Below are positions 1 to 4,701 of a stretch of 34,889 nucleotides of DNA, piece after piece. The notes beneath the pieces are model-generated. The model made no database searches and was not told the origin of the DNA. It was given only the letters and a program-made list of their open reading frames with translations. Within the stretch, counting starts at the first letter, position 1. Each line of letters starts with the position of its first letter. Origin of the DNA: a virus. The translations under genes were made by a program, and so were the position numbers. Location of the stretch: the IMG/VR virus record IMGVR_UViG_3300033142_000581, positions 1 through 34,889 of that record; one strand, given 5' to 3'.

Positions 1-282
1 GCGATGTTTAAACGCTATCTCTTCAGCTTCCTCTCGTTGGTCTGGGTGTACACATACATACCTAATAATCATAAAAGGATTAGATGAATTACTCCAAACA
101 CAACGGTATCTTATCTTTGCTTTTCTGAGTTTCTTGCAGAACTCTTTGATTTCTGTGATTCCAGTGTCAGCCCATTGCTCTGTAATGTTACAGCCTCCAA
201 CAGCATTGACTGGCTCCAACCAAGAACGCCACCCGTCCAGACGGAATATCTTGGATTTAGTAGTATTAATATGCGCTGACAT
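1..282 (-). CDS. Hypothetical protein, C-terminus beyond the left edge
   Basis: Leftward gene open from an ATG at 282-280 to the edge of the window (94 codons visible). It overlaps the end of the upstream gene by 17 bases, which suggests translational coupling. The product starts MSAHINTTKSK and contains a mixed stretch with Trp, Cys and several basic residues (ITEIKEFCKKLRKAKIRY). No signal peptide, membrane segment or catalytic motif is visible. One GTTTAAAC copy (6-13) is read here as Ala-Phe-Lys-His. Family not recognised; it is accepted as a gene from its open frame and its place in a tightly packed array. Confidence 0.6.
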   Translation of the reverse strand, partial: MSAHINTTKSKIFRLDGWRSWLEPVNAVGGCNITEQWADTGITEIKEFCKKLRKAKIRYRCVWSNSSNPFMIIRYVCVHPDQREEAEEIAFKHR

Positions 283-589
283 TTCTCATTTGATTTTGTT
301 GGTAACTTGCTGAAGCCCACTCATCATCATCATAATAACTATTTGTCATGTTGTGATAGTACATCTTCAACTGTACGCTCAGTGCGTTTAAACACTCTAT
401 CTCTTTGTAGTCAACAACTGTGCAGTCACTACATACTTTGCCAAGCATACCGCCACCAAGATAGTTTTGATATGCTGTCATTTTGTGGTGAGGATATCCC
501 CAATCGTCAAGGCGTATCTCAACACCCCCGCCACGCGGTGAGACCTCTTGTCTTACCACCGCGTTCGCTATTTTCTCAGCACTACTCAT
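266..589 (-). CDS. Hypothetical protein, 107 residues
   Basis: Leftward gene starting inside the last codons of the gene at 582-830 (8-base overlap) and overlapping the next gene downstream. The N-terminal half is Gly-rich (residues about 16-50, with RGGGVEIRLDDWG and NYLGGGMLGK); the C-terminal half is rich in Tyr, Asn and Asp. It has four Cys but no clear zinc-binding spacing. A GTTTAAAC copy at 386-393 is read as Cys-Leu-Asn inside YKEIECLNALS. Not recognised. The overlaps on both sides argue for a real gene in a compact operon. Confidence 0.6.
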   Translation of the reverse strand: MSSAEKIANAVVRQEVSPRGGGVEIRLDDWGYPHHKMTAYQNYLGGGMLGKVCSDCTVVDYKEIECLNALSVQLKMYYHNMTNSYYDDDEWASASYQQNQMRNVSAY

Positions 590-830
590 GGTCTACCTCA
601 TCGTTTAAACAAAGCAATACATCTCCTACTACAATACGCCCCGCAATATCAGAAGCTTTAGGATTAATGTCTCTGTCTTTTAAAAGACCTTCTTCATCTA
701 CATACATAAATGAATGAGCATCTACTGGACAATACTCTATGTATCCTCCAACATGATTTTGAATTTTCTTTAAAGACGATATGTCAACATCTCTGACAAT
801 TTTCCCGTCTGTCTTAATTAAATCTGCCAT
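582..830 (-). CDS. Hypothetical protein, 82 residues
   Basis: Small leftward gene with an A/T-rich Bacteroidota-type leader (TTTAATTTAATTTATATG). The product is acidic: MADLIKTDGKIVRDVDIS, then a segment IQNHVGGYIEYCPVDAHSF and a C-terminal tail ending CLNDEVDHE. A GTTTAAAC copy (603-610) encodes the Cys-Leu-Asn near the C-terminus. No motif recognised. It is the first protein gene after the structured RNA and tRNA-like elements at 893-1058, and a further GTTTAAAC copy (857-864) lies just upstream of its start. Confidence 0.6.
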   Translation of the reverse strand: MADLIKTDGKIVRDVDISSLKKIQNHVGGYIEYCPVDAHSFMYVDEEGLLKDRDINPKASDIAGRIVVGDVLLCLNDEVDHE

Positions 831-892
831 ATAAATTAAATTAAATTATGCGTACTGTTTAAACAGGGTTTCCGCTTTCCCTTTATATTATC

Positions 893-961
893 GAGCAGAG
901 ATTTGTATTATGACAGTCGTCACTGCCTGTTCCTCCGTGGGTTCTTGTAACCTCTCTGCTC
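893..961 (-). ncRNA. Candidate structured RNA, three-way junction
   Basis: Seen directly: a perfect 9-bp closing stem (893-901 with 953-961, GAGCAGAGA/TCTCTGCTC on the transcript strand) encloses two hairpins. One is GGTT-loop-AACC (940-943 with 949-952). The other is GGCAGT-GACG-ACTGTC (912-917 with 922-927, one G-U pair). The single-stranded joiner between them is purine-rich (CACGGAGGAACA). Drawn as leftward RNA it starts four bases after the tRNA-like element and precedes the gene at 582-830. The shape is riboswitch-like or that of a small ncRNA, but I recognise no known class. Strand is inferred from flanking genes. Confidence 0.5.
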
Positions 962-965
962 TTTG

Positions 966-1058
966 AAGACGGGCGCGGATTCGAACCGCTAATTAATAAC
1001 CTAAGGTCTTGTGTCAAATTTTCAAAACCACTTCCCCGCACCATGCGATGACCCGTCT
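966..1058 (-). tRNA. tRNA-like element, identity unclear
   Basis: On the minus strand the ends pair perfectly as a 7-bp acceptor stem (AGACGGG at 1058-1052 with CCCGTCT at 973-967). Next to it is a canonical T arm: GCGG, loop TTCGAAT, CCGC. The interval is 93 bases, as in tRNAs with a long variable arm, and CCA is not encoded. The middle contains TTTGAAA, which resembles a Ser(UGA) anticodon loop, but its flanks do not form a good 5-bp stem and the D arm is poor. It may be a degenerate or divergent tRNA, or a tRNA-like structure with another role. GTTTAAAC (1060-1067) lies one base from its 5' end. Confidence 0.45.
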
Positions 1059-1072
1059 TGTTTAAACGCTCT

Positions 1073-1297
1073 CTATAATCTTTCCAGAAAGTCGTCCACC
1101 AACATAAATGGTGTTATCTCATCAAGTCCATTGACTTCTATAAAATCTTTAGCGCATCTATGTACATGGTCGCGAAACTCTTTGTCTGACTTCCACCATT
1201 TAGAGCCTACAATTACGCCACCGTGATTGAAGAACATATCGCTAATAGATAATCTCTCTCTGTTTAATAACTCCGTGATTGATAATAATTTTTCCAT
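1073..1297 (-). CDS. Hypothetical protein, 74 residues
   Basis: Leftward gene starting at an ATG 24 bases from a good promoter -7 box (1321-1328), with leader TTTAAAACTTATATATATG. The product is MEKLLSITELLNRERLSISD, then a Gly/Trp stretch (HGGVIVGSKWWKSDKEF) and an acidic C-terminus ending VDDFLERL. It looks like a small soluble alpha/beta protein. No family recognised. It is the last protein gene before the tRNA-like element, so its promoter probably also drives the RNA elements at 893-1058. Confidence 0.6.
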   Translation of the reverse strand: MEKLLSITELLNRERLSISDMFFNHGGVIVGSKWWKSDKEFRDHVHRCAKDFIEVNGLDEITPFMLVDDFLERL

Positions 1298-1320
1298 ATA
1301 TATAAGTTTTAAATTCTGTA

Positions 1321-1351
1321 CAAGTATACAACTTTTTTATAAACTGTGCAA
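1321..1351 (-). promoter_or_regulatory. Bacteroidota-type promoter, leftward
   Basis: On the minus strand TTG (1351-1349) is followed after 20 bases by TATACTTG (1328-1321). This matches the TTTG-N19/20-TAnnTTTG promoter of Bacteroidota with one mismatch in the -7 box. It lies 24 bases before the ATG of the gene at 1073-1297. TGTACAA and TTGTACA occur in inverted orientation around it (1318-1324 and 1355-1361), a possible operator. Confidence 0.5.
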
Positions 1352-1397
1352 GTTTTGTACATTAAAATTAATTTTAATTTGCTCACCTTGTTTAAAC

Positions 1398-1431
1398 GCA
1401 CTGGGCTTTTTGTCCGCGATTGACCCAGTGC
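1398..1431 (-). other. Intergenic hairpin next to GTTTAAAC
   Basis: A perfect 8-bp stem, GCACTGGG (1398-1405) with CCCAGTGC (1424-1431), closes an 18-base loop containing a further GTC/GAC pairing. It lies between two leftward genes and directly abuts GTTTAAAC at 1390-1397. No T run follows on the minus strand, so it is not an ordinary intrinsic terminator. It could be a processing or regulatory element of the early transcript. Confidence 0.45.
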
Positions 1432-1456
1432 ATTATTTGTCTTTCTTTTCTGTGCA

Positions 1457-1660
1457 TTAGTCTCGTCTTACTGTATAGTCTTCATTCACTAAGCTGAAAA
1501 CCTCTTGATAATATTCTTGAGGAACTTCAGCTTCTTTCATCTGTTCGTGAATCTCTTCGAATAAAGCGTCTACTACACTGCTGAGCGAACAACTGTCAAC
1601 TTGATTATACCAATATGATACTTGTTCGAATCTTTCTTCTGCTGTTAATGTGTTTTCCAT
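1457..1660 (-). CDS. Hypothetical acidic protein, 67 residues
   Basis: Small leftward gene with leader AATTTAAAATTTATATT before the ATG. The product is acidic and mostly helical in appearance: MENTLTAEERFEQVSYWYNQ, then VVDALFEEIHEQMKEAEVPQ and a C-terminus ending YTVRRD. No membrane segment and no recognised motif. It follows the gene at 1687-1908 and precedes the hairpin at 1398-1431. Small acidic early proteins are common in phage takeover regions, but nothing here shows a specific role. Confidence 0.6.
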   Translation of the reverse strand: MENTLTAEERFEQVSYWYNQVDSCSLSSVVDALFEEIHEQMKEAEVPQEYYQEVFSLVNEDYTVRRD

Positions 1661-1686
1661 AATATAAATTTTAAATTAGACTTTGT

Positions 1687-1908
1687 TTAAACGTCGTCTA
1701 CCTCATCTGAGTTAGACAATATACTCTCCGCAATTTCAAGTGAAATAAACTCCAGAACTTCATAATAAATATAGTCACCGCCTTGGTGCATTTGTAATCC
1801 TGATTTATCTGCAACATTTTCAATGTGCGAAACTAATCTGCTTATCAACGTATAATCTCCGTCAATAGCGTCATAGATTTTTTTGGCTATCTTTCTTTCT
1901 ATACTCAT
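1687..1908 (-). CDS. Hypothetical protein, 73 residues
   Basis: Leftward gene whose ATG lies two bases after the stop codon of the gene at 1911-2135, so translation is probably coupled. GTTTAAAC copies mark both ends: 1909-1916 touches its start codon, and 1685-1692 supplies its last codon and stop (GTT TAA). The product (MSIERKIAKKIYDAIDGDYT, ending SNSDEVDDV) is helical in appearance with an acidic tail. No family recognised. Confidence 0.6.
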   Translation of the reverse strand: MSIERKIAKKIYDAIDGDYTLISRLVSHIENVADKSGLQMHQGGDYIYYEVLEFISLEIAESILSNSDEVDDV

Positions 1909-1910
1909 GT

Positions 1911-2135
1911 TTAAACGTCCTCCATTTTTTCATCATGTTTGTCCCACTTTTCGATAGCCTCTTCAATCTCGTCTTTCATGTCGACAATTCTTTCACACGC
2001 GTCCAGTAATATCTCTAATCCTTCGCGCTCGTAATTGCTCATGTCTACACTCATTTCGCCGTTCTCAATTGCCTCTGCACAATCTATTACATCGCCAGAG
2101 GTATTTTCAAATCGACAGTAACTTAAATTTCCCAT
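1911..2135 (-). CDS. Small phage protein with N-terminal YCRFENT motif
   Basis: The product begins MGNLSYCRFENTSGDVIDC. I recall this N-terminal signature (xxSYCRFENTxxDLxDC) from many small, uncharacterised phage and prophage proteins. The rest is acidic and helical (ILLDACERIVDMKDEIEEAI). The function of the family is unknown to me. The gene has a typical leader (TTTAAAAATAAAACTATG), follows a structured intergenic element, and ends in GTT TAA from the GTTTAAAC copy at 1909-1916, two bases before the next start codon. Confidence 0.7.
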   Translation of the reverse strand: MGNLSYCRFENTSGDVIDCAEAIENGEMSVDMSNYEREGLEILLDACERIVDMKDEIEEAIEKWDKHDEKMEDV

Positions 2136-2162
2136 AGTTTTATTTTTAAAGTTAATAACTCC

Positions 2163-2227
2163 TGCACCGCGTTTAAACGGTGCAACGCTTTGAGCTTATC
2201 GTTCTTTTTATAGTCGCTCAAACGACT
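2163..2227 (-). promoter_or_regulatory. Structured element A: pseudoknot-like plus GTTTAAAC hairpin
   Basis: On the leftward transcript: AGTCG-TTTGAG-CGACT forms a hairpin (2227-2212), and its loop plus the next base (TTTGAGC, complementary to GCTCAAA at 2195-2189) can pair 16 bases downstream, as in an H-type pseudoknot. Then comes a 7-bp hairpin TGCACCG/CGGTGCA (2184-2163) whose loop carries GTTTAAAC. The same arrangement with different but still paired bases occurs at 3067-3129. It lies between the gene at 2227-2481 and the leader of the gene at 1911-2135. Function unknown; a role in RNA processing or translation control is inferred. Confidence 0.55.
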
Positions 2228-2481
2228 TAATAGATATCTTCTATTTCGTGAAACTCTATCACCCATGACCCGTAACCTTGAAACTTTACGCACGGTTTAC
2301 CTTCATGCGTTACGTCTACAATTTTACGCTTGACGTTTGACCCTCTCCCGTAAAATGACCACCAGTTAAAATGGATAGTTTTCCCGATTTCTATTTTGTC
2401 TTTGAATTCTGAAATGCCTTCGGCTTCTGCCTTAGAATTTCTTTTCTTGTCCAGTATTTTATCAACTATTAAACTTCTCAT
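2227..2481 (-). CDS. Hypothetical protein, 84 residues
   Basis: Leftward gene joined to the upstream gene by an ATGA overlap (2478-2481), a sign of coupled translation. The N-terminus is charged (MRSLIVDKILDKKRNSKAEA). The C-terminal two thirds look like a small beta domain: IGKTIHFNWWSFYGRGSN, VKRKIVDVTHEGKPCVKF, GYGSWVIEFHEIED. This resembles small SH3-like or barrel folds, but I recognise no family. Its stop codon overlaps the first base pair of structured element A. Confidence 0.6.
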   Translation of the reverse strand: MRSLIVDKILDKKRNSKAEAEGISEFKDKIEIGKTIHFNWWSFYGRGSNVKRKIVDVTHEGKPCVKFQGYGSWVIEFHEIEDIY

Positions 2482-3041
2482 ATTGTTTGAATTTTATTTA
2501 ATCTTTCTAATTTCTCCGCGTCGTTTAAACAGTCCCAATCCTTTGGCTTTTGCCAGTTTGGAATTTTGTTTCTCATCGTCGCAAATACAATCTTTTCTTT
2601 ATACTTCACCGCGTCCGCTGTGTCGTCTTTCTTACTCATCAAATCCCCTAACATTAGAAAAGCTTTCATTGAATTCAAGACTGGGTCTGGCTCTTGCTCC
2701 TTGTTGTTAATCTTGTCCAGTAAATCCAAAAGGTCAATCCCAAAGTACCCGCCAAACTCACGGCTTTTGAAATACTCGCGAAGCTCTTTCTTTCTGGTGT
2801 CGTTTAAACGCTTCCAGTCAGGAAATACAACGCGATGAACTTGGTTCATATTATATTGAATCATATCTTCAACTACCTTCCTCATTGAGGTTTGAAACTG
2901 GTAGTCTTCCCATGTTCTATTATAATAATGTACAGACGTTTTATTGATTTGCACACCGTTAAAATACAGTGTTGAATCATGGCTGAATCCTCCGCGTCTG
3001 CTACGGCTTGAATTCTTGATTTCAAATTTTTTAAATCTCAT
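2478..3041 (-). CDS. Hypothetical protein, 187 residues
   Basis: One of the two longest genes of the leftward array, with leader TTAAAAATTAAATTATG after structured element B. The product is basic and charged (MRFKKFEIKNSSRSRRGGFS) with Trp/Tyr-rich strands (NRTWEDYQFQTSMRK), a helical middle and a Lys-rich C-terminus (WQKPKDWDCLNDAEKLERLN). Two GTTTAAAC copies fall in its coding sequence, read as Cys-Leu-Asn (2523-2530) and Arg-Leu-Asn (2802-2809). No catalytic motif or known family is apparent. Confidence 0.65.
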   Translation of the reverse strand: MRFKKFEIKNSSRSRRGGFSHDSTLYFNGVQINKTSVHYYNRTWEDYQFQTSMRKVVEDMIQYNMNQVHRVVFPDWKRLNDTRKKELREYFKSREFGGYFGIDLLDLLDKINNKEQEPDPVLNSMKAFLMLGDLMSKKDDTADAVKYKEKIVFATMRNKIPNWQKPKDWDCLNDAEKLERLNKIQTI

Positions 3042-3066
3042 AATTTAATTTTTAAGTTATACAACC

Positions 3067-3129
3067 CGCACTGTTTAAACAGTGCGACGCTTTGGGCTTA
3101 ATGTGCTGTTTTAAGTCGCCCAAACGACT
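3067..3129 (-). promoter_or_regulatory. Structured element B: second copy, overlapping a small gene
   Basis: Second copy of the arrangement at 2163-2227. On the leftward strand AGTCG-TTTGGG-CGACT (3129-3114) is followed, after the same 16-base spacer, by GCCCAAA (3097-3091), complementary to the loop. The 20-base perfect palindrome CGCACTGTTTAAACAGTGCG (3086-3067) follows. Relative to copy A the 7-bp pairing changed from GAGC/GCTC to GGGC/GCCC, and the terminal stem changed entirely while staying paired. Here the first hairpin lies inside the coding sequence at 3098-3226, whereas in copy A it is non-coding. Confidence 0.55.
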
Positions 3130-3226
3130 CCAGACCTTTCACAAATTGTCTCCACTCTTTGCGCGTTTGCTTTGCGCGTCTTCGCGCTTTGCTTTGTCTG
3201 TTTGGTTTATTGATTTTAAATATCAT
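3098..3226 (-). CDS. Small basic protein, 42 residues
   Basis: Short leftward ORF with a leader like its neighbours (CAAAAATCAAATCAAATG). The product is very basic: MIFKINKPNRQSKARRRAKQ, then TRKEWRQFVKGLESFGRLKT and AH. About a third of the residues are Lys or Arg, which would fit nucleic-acid binding, but no family is recognised. The last 30 bases lie in structured element B, so the codons for ESFGRLK also form the hairpin. The good leader and correct spacing support it as a gene despite its size. Confidence 0.5.
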   Translation of the reverse strand: MIFKINKPNRQSKARRRAKQTRKEWRQFVKGLESFGRLKTAH

Positions 3227-3251
3227 TTGATTTGATTTTTGGTTATACAAT

Positions 3252-3273
3252 AGACAGCGTTTAAACGTTGTCT
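3252..3273 (-). other. GTTTAAAC hairpin over a stop codon
   Basis: AGACAGCG-TTTAAA-CGTTGTCT forms an 8-bp stem with one G-U pair and a TTTAAA loop, centred on GTTTAAAC (3259-3266). The stop codon of the gene at 3261-3479 (GTT TAA) lies inside it. The stem sequence is unrelated to those of the other GTTTAAAC hairpins. Confidence 0.45.
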
Positions 3274-3479
3274 CTCTTAAATGCGTCCTTCACTATGTCA
3301 AGGCATAACGTACCGCCCATATAAAACAGGAAGCCGATAAATAAAGCGCAAGGCATGAACGCGATTAAATTGGTTAGGCTTTTGATATCCGTGGCTAAAA
3401 TGTGAACTAATAAGCGCACACAAGAGACCGCGACAAATCCGAAGCATAACGACACTAAAATTGAATTTACTTTTTTCAT
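3261..3479 (-). CDS. Small membrane protein, two predicted helices
   Basis: Leftward gene; the start chosen is the ATG at 3479-3477 because its leader (AAATAAATCAAATTATG) matches the neighbours, although the frame is open further upstream. The 72-residue product has a short basic N-terminus (MKKVNS), a hydrophobic helix at about residues 7-28 (ILVSLCFGFVAVSCVRLLVH), a second at about 37-60 (LIAFMPCALFIGFLFYMGG) and a charged tail (KDAFKRDNV). An inner-membrane location is likely. Superinfection exclusion or host membrane modification would fit an early phage membrane protein, but this is inference. Confidence 0.6.
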   Translation of the reverse strand: MKKVNSILVSLCFGFVAVSCVRLLVHILATDIKSLTNLIAFMPCALFIGFLFYMGGTLCLDIVKDAFKRDNV

Positions 3480-3548
3480 AATTTGATTTATTTGGTTACT
3501 GTTTCGTACTTTTGTACTCATCAGGCAAGGCACACACCTTGCGACAGT

Positions 3549-3568
3549 GGGGCGCGTTTAAACGCCCC
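3549..3568 (-). other. GC-rich GTTTAAAC hairpin after the SprT-like gene
   Basis: GGGGCG-CGTTTAAA-CGCCCC forms a perfect 6-bp GC stem with the palindrome in the loop (GTTTAAAC at 3556-3563). It lies eight bases downstream of the stop codon of the gene at 3576-4193. No T run follows, so intrinsic termination is not supported; transcript stabilisation, processing or protein binding are alternatives. Confidence 0.45.
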
Positions 3569-3575
3569 GCATTCA

Positions 3576-4193
3576 CTACCATTCAAGGTCGCCACCGCAA
3601 CCCGTCGGACAATCAAACTCGTTTATCATGTTGAGGTTTTTCCTCGACGTTCTAAAACTGAAGTCACAACAGTTACAAGAAACTTTTATATTTCTGGTGG
3701 TCTGTGTACGTCCGCCCGTTCTAAGCTGTTGGTGAGGGAATAAACCGAGCTTCTTAACAATCTTCTCAGTCATTAAATTTTGTAGCCATTCGCTTTCTCC
3801 TGTGCTTCTCATTTGTCCAGTCAAACCGACAGCTGTTGCGCACTGTTTAAACGCTTGACCGTGTCCACTTTCGCAATTGTCAACCGCATGGACTAACTCA
3901 TGAACTAACACCCCTAAAATTCGTAATGAACCTTCTAACGTTGACCCGCTTAATGCTGGCGTTATAATTACATGATTTATCCCGTCGTCGCTTAATTGTG
4001 TCGGGTAACATTGACCCAATACAGAAACGCCCAGTTTATTTTTGTTTGTCTTATTACCACGGCTTGCCCATGATACAGATAGTTTTACCGTTGGGACTTT
4101 GTATCCCTTAGGACTAAAAAGAGATTTACGCAAGATTTTTGTTGCCTCTTGCAAGTATGTTTCCCTGTTTAGTTTTGAAGTTTTAAATTTCAT
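3576..4193 (-). CDS. SprT-like zinc metalloprotease
   Basis: The 205-residue product has the zincin signature HELVH at residues 98-102 (LVHELVHAVDN), followed by GHGQAFKQCA with the likely third ligand His111. A C-terminal Cys-rich segment (from about residue 173: SCNCCDFSF, then DCPTGCGGDLEW) looks like a zinc ribbon. HExxH, then GHGxxF and a zinc ribbon are characteristic of SprT/Spartan-like proteases, some of which cut DNA-bound proteins. The target here is unknown. It is the first gene of the leftward array, with a -7 box about 30 bases upstream of its start. GTTTAAAC at 3845-3852 is read as Ala-Phe-Lys-Gln. Confidence 0.8.
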   Translation of the reverse strand: MKFKTSKLNRETYLQEATKILRKSLFSPKGYKVPTVKLSVSWASRGNKTNKNKLGVSVLGQCYPTQLSDDGINHVIITPALSGSTLEGSLRILGVLVHELVHAVDNCESGHGQAFKQCATAVGLTGQMRSTGESEWLQNLMTEKIVKKLGLFPHQQLRTGGRTQTTRNIKVSCNCCDFSFRTSRKNLNMINEFDCPTGCGGDLEW

Positions 4194-4221
4194 AATGTAT
4201 ATATTTAGTTATTAATATGTA

Positions 4222-4229
4222 CAAAGATA
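4222..4229 (-). promoter_or_regulatory. Leftward promoter -7 box
   Basis: TATCTTTG on the minus strand matches the Bacteroidota -7 consensus TAnnTTTG and lies 29 bases before the ATG of the SprT-like gene. No convincing TTTG -33 box is seen at the expected distance, so the promoter is weak or activator-dependent. It would be the head promoter of the leftward array. Confidence 0.4.
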
Positions 4230-4386
4230 GTATAATTATTGTATAATCCTAATTAATTTTATACTGATTTTAAAAATATATTTTCTTGCACCTTGTCCCA
4301 TGCTTGTAACTGGCTGATAGTCAGAGCGTTATCCTGTTAATAACTTTATCTTTTTTTAGTAGATTTATTTTGTCTTTTGATTTATC

Positions 4387-4450
4387 GCGGGGGGATAAAG
4401 AGGGAATTCCTTTTGTCTCTTTACTTGCAAAACGTCAGACCTTCCCCCGC
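4387..4450. repeat. Large inverted repeat in the divergent control region
   Basis: GCGGGGG (4387-4393) pairs with CCCCCGC (4444-4450). Nested inside, TAAAGAG (4396-4402) pairs with CTCTTTA (4417-4423), around the small palindrome GGAATTCC. The structure could be a DNA cruciform, an origin element or a leader RNA. It lies ten bases from the GTTTAAAC cluster. The rest of the gene-free stretch 4194-4701 holds the leftward -7 box, the cluster, and a G/C-run hairpin (GGGGG 4616-4620 with CCCCC 4652-4656, enclosing GGGT-ATT-ACCC). Confidence 0.5.
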
Positions 4451-4459
4451 CTTAACGTT

Positions 4460-4533
4460 GTTTAAACACCCTGAACCCCACACCGTTTAAACATTCCCGA
4501 CCCCGCAACGTTTAAACATGACGGCGTTTAAAC
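4460..4533. promoter_or_regulatory. Cluster of four GTTTAAAC palindromes
   Basis: Exact copies start at 4460, 4485, 4510 and 4526, spaced 25, 25 and 16 bases, between the leftward array and the rightward genes. The sequence between them is C-rich and not conserved. Clustered palindromes in a divergent intergenic region are typical of an operator or a replication or partition site. The cluster lies about 230 bases upstream of the leftward -7 box at 4222-4229. No binding protein is identified. Confidence 0.6.
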
Positions 4534-4701
4534 AGCCTCAGGAAAAAGCTAAAAAAATCGACAAAAATTTTTTGAAATTGATTTGACTTGCGAAAAAAAA
4601 ATCACTTTCGGTACGGGGGGTGGCAATCGTATTATGGGGTATTACCCTCAACCCCCAGATATCTAATAAAAATTTATTATCTTTACAAAAATTATATAGC
4701 T

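Larger units (their letters stand above)
6..4533. repeat. Dispersed palindrome GTTTAAAC, 19 copies
   Basis: Exact copies start at 6, 386, 603, 857, 1060, 1390, 1685, 1909, 2171, 2523, 2802, 3073, 3259, 3556, 3845, 4460, 4485, 4510 and 4526. Apart from the final cluster the spacing is mostly 190-380 bases, about one per gene. Ten copies are intergenic and nine touch coding sequence, in all three frames (GTT TAA stop; xGT TTA AAC; xxG TTT AAA Cxx). Several intergenic copies sit in hairpin loops with unrelated stems. The other 30 kb has ten copies (7447, 12367, 13790, 18156, 20253, 23957, 25612, 28582, 33104, 34368). Flanks are not conserved, so this is not a transposed repeat. Confidence 0.85.

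Noticed and set aside
1011-1460. Rightward open frames over the tRNA-like element and the gene at 1073-1297
   Set aside because: They oppose a leftward operon with promoters and leaders, and lack leaders themselves.
1625-1635. GTTCGAATC, like a tRNA T arm
   Set aside because: It lies in the coding sequence of the gene at 1457-1660 and has no acceptor stem partner nearby.
6-4533. CRISPR array or transposon as explanation of the repeated 8-mer
   Set aside because: Spacing is irregular, flanks are not conserved, there are no spacers or cas genes, and copies lie within genes.
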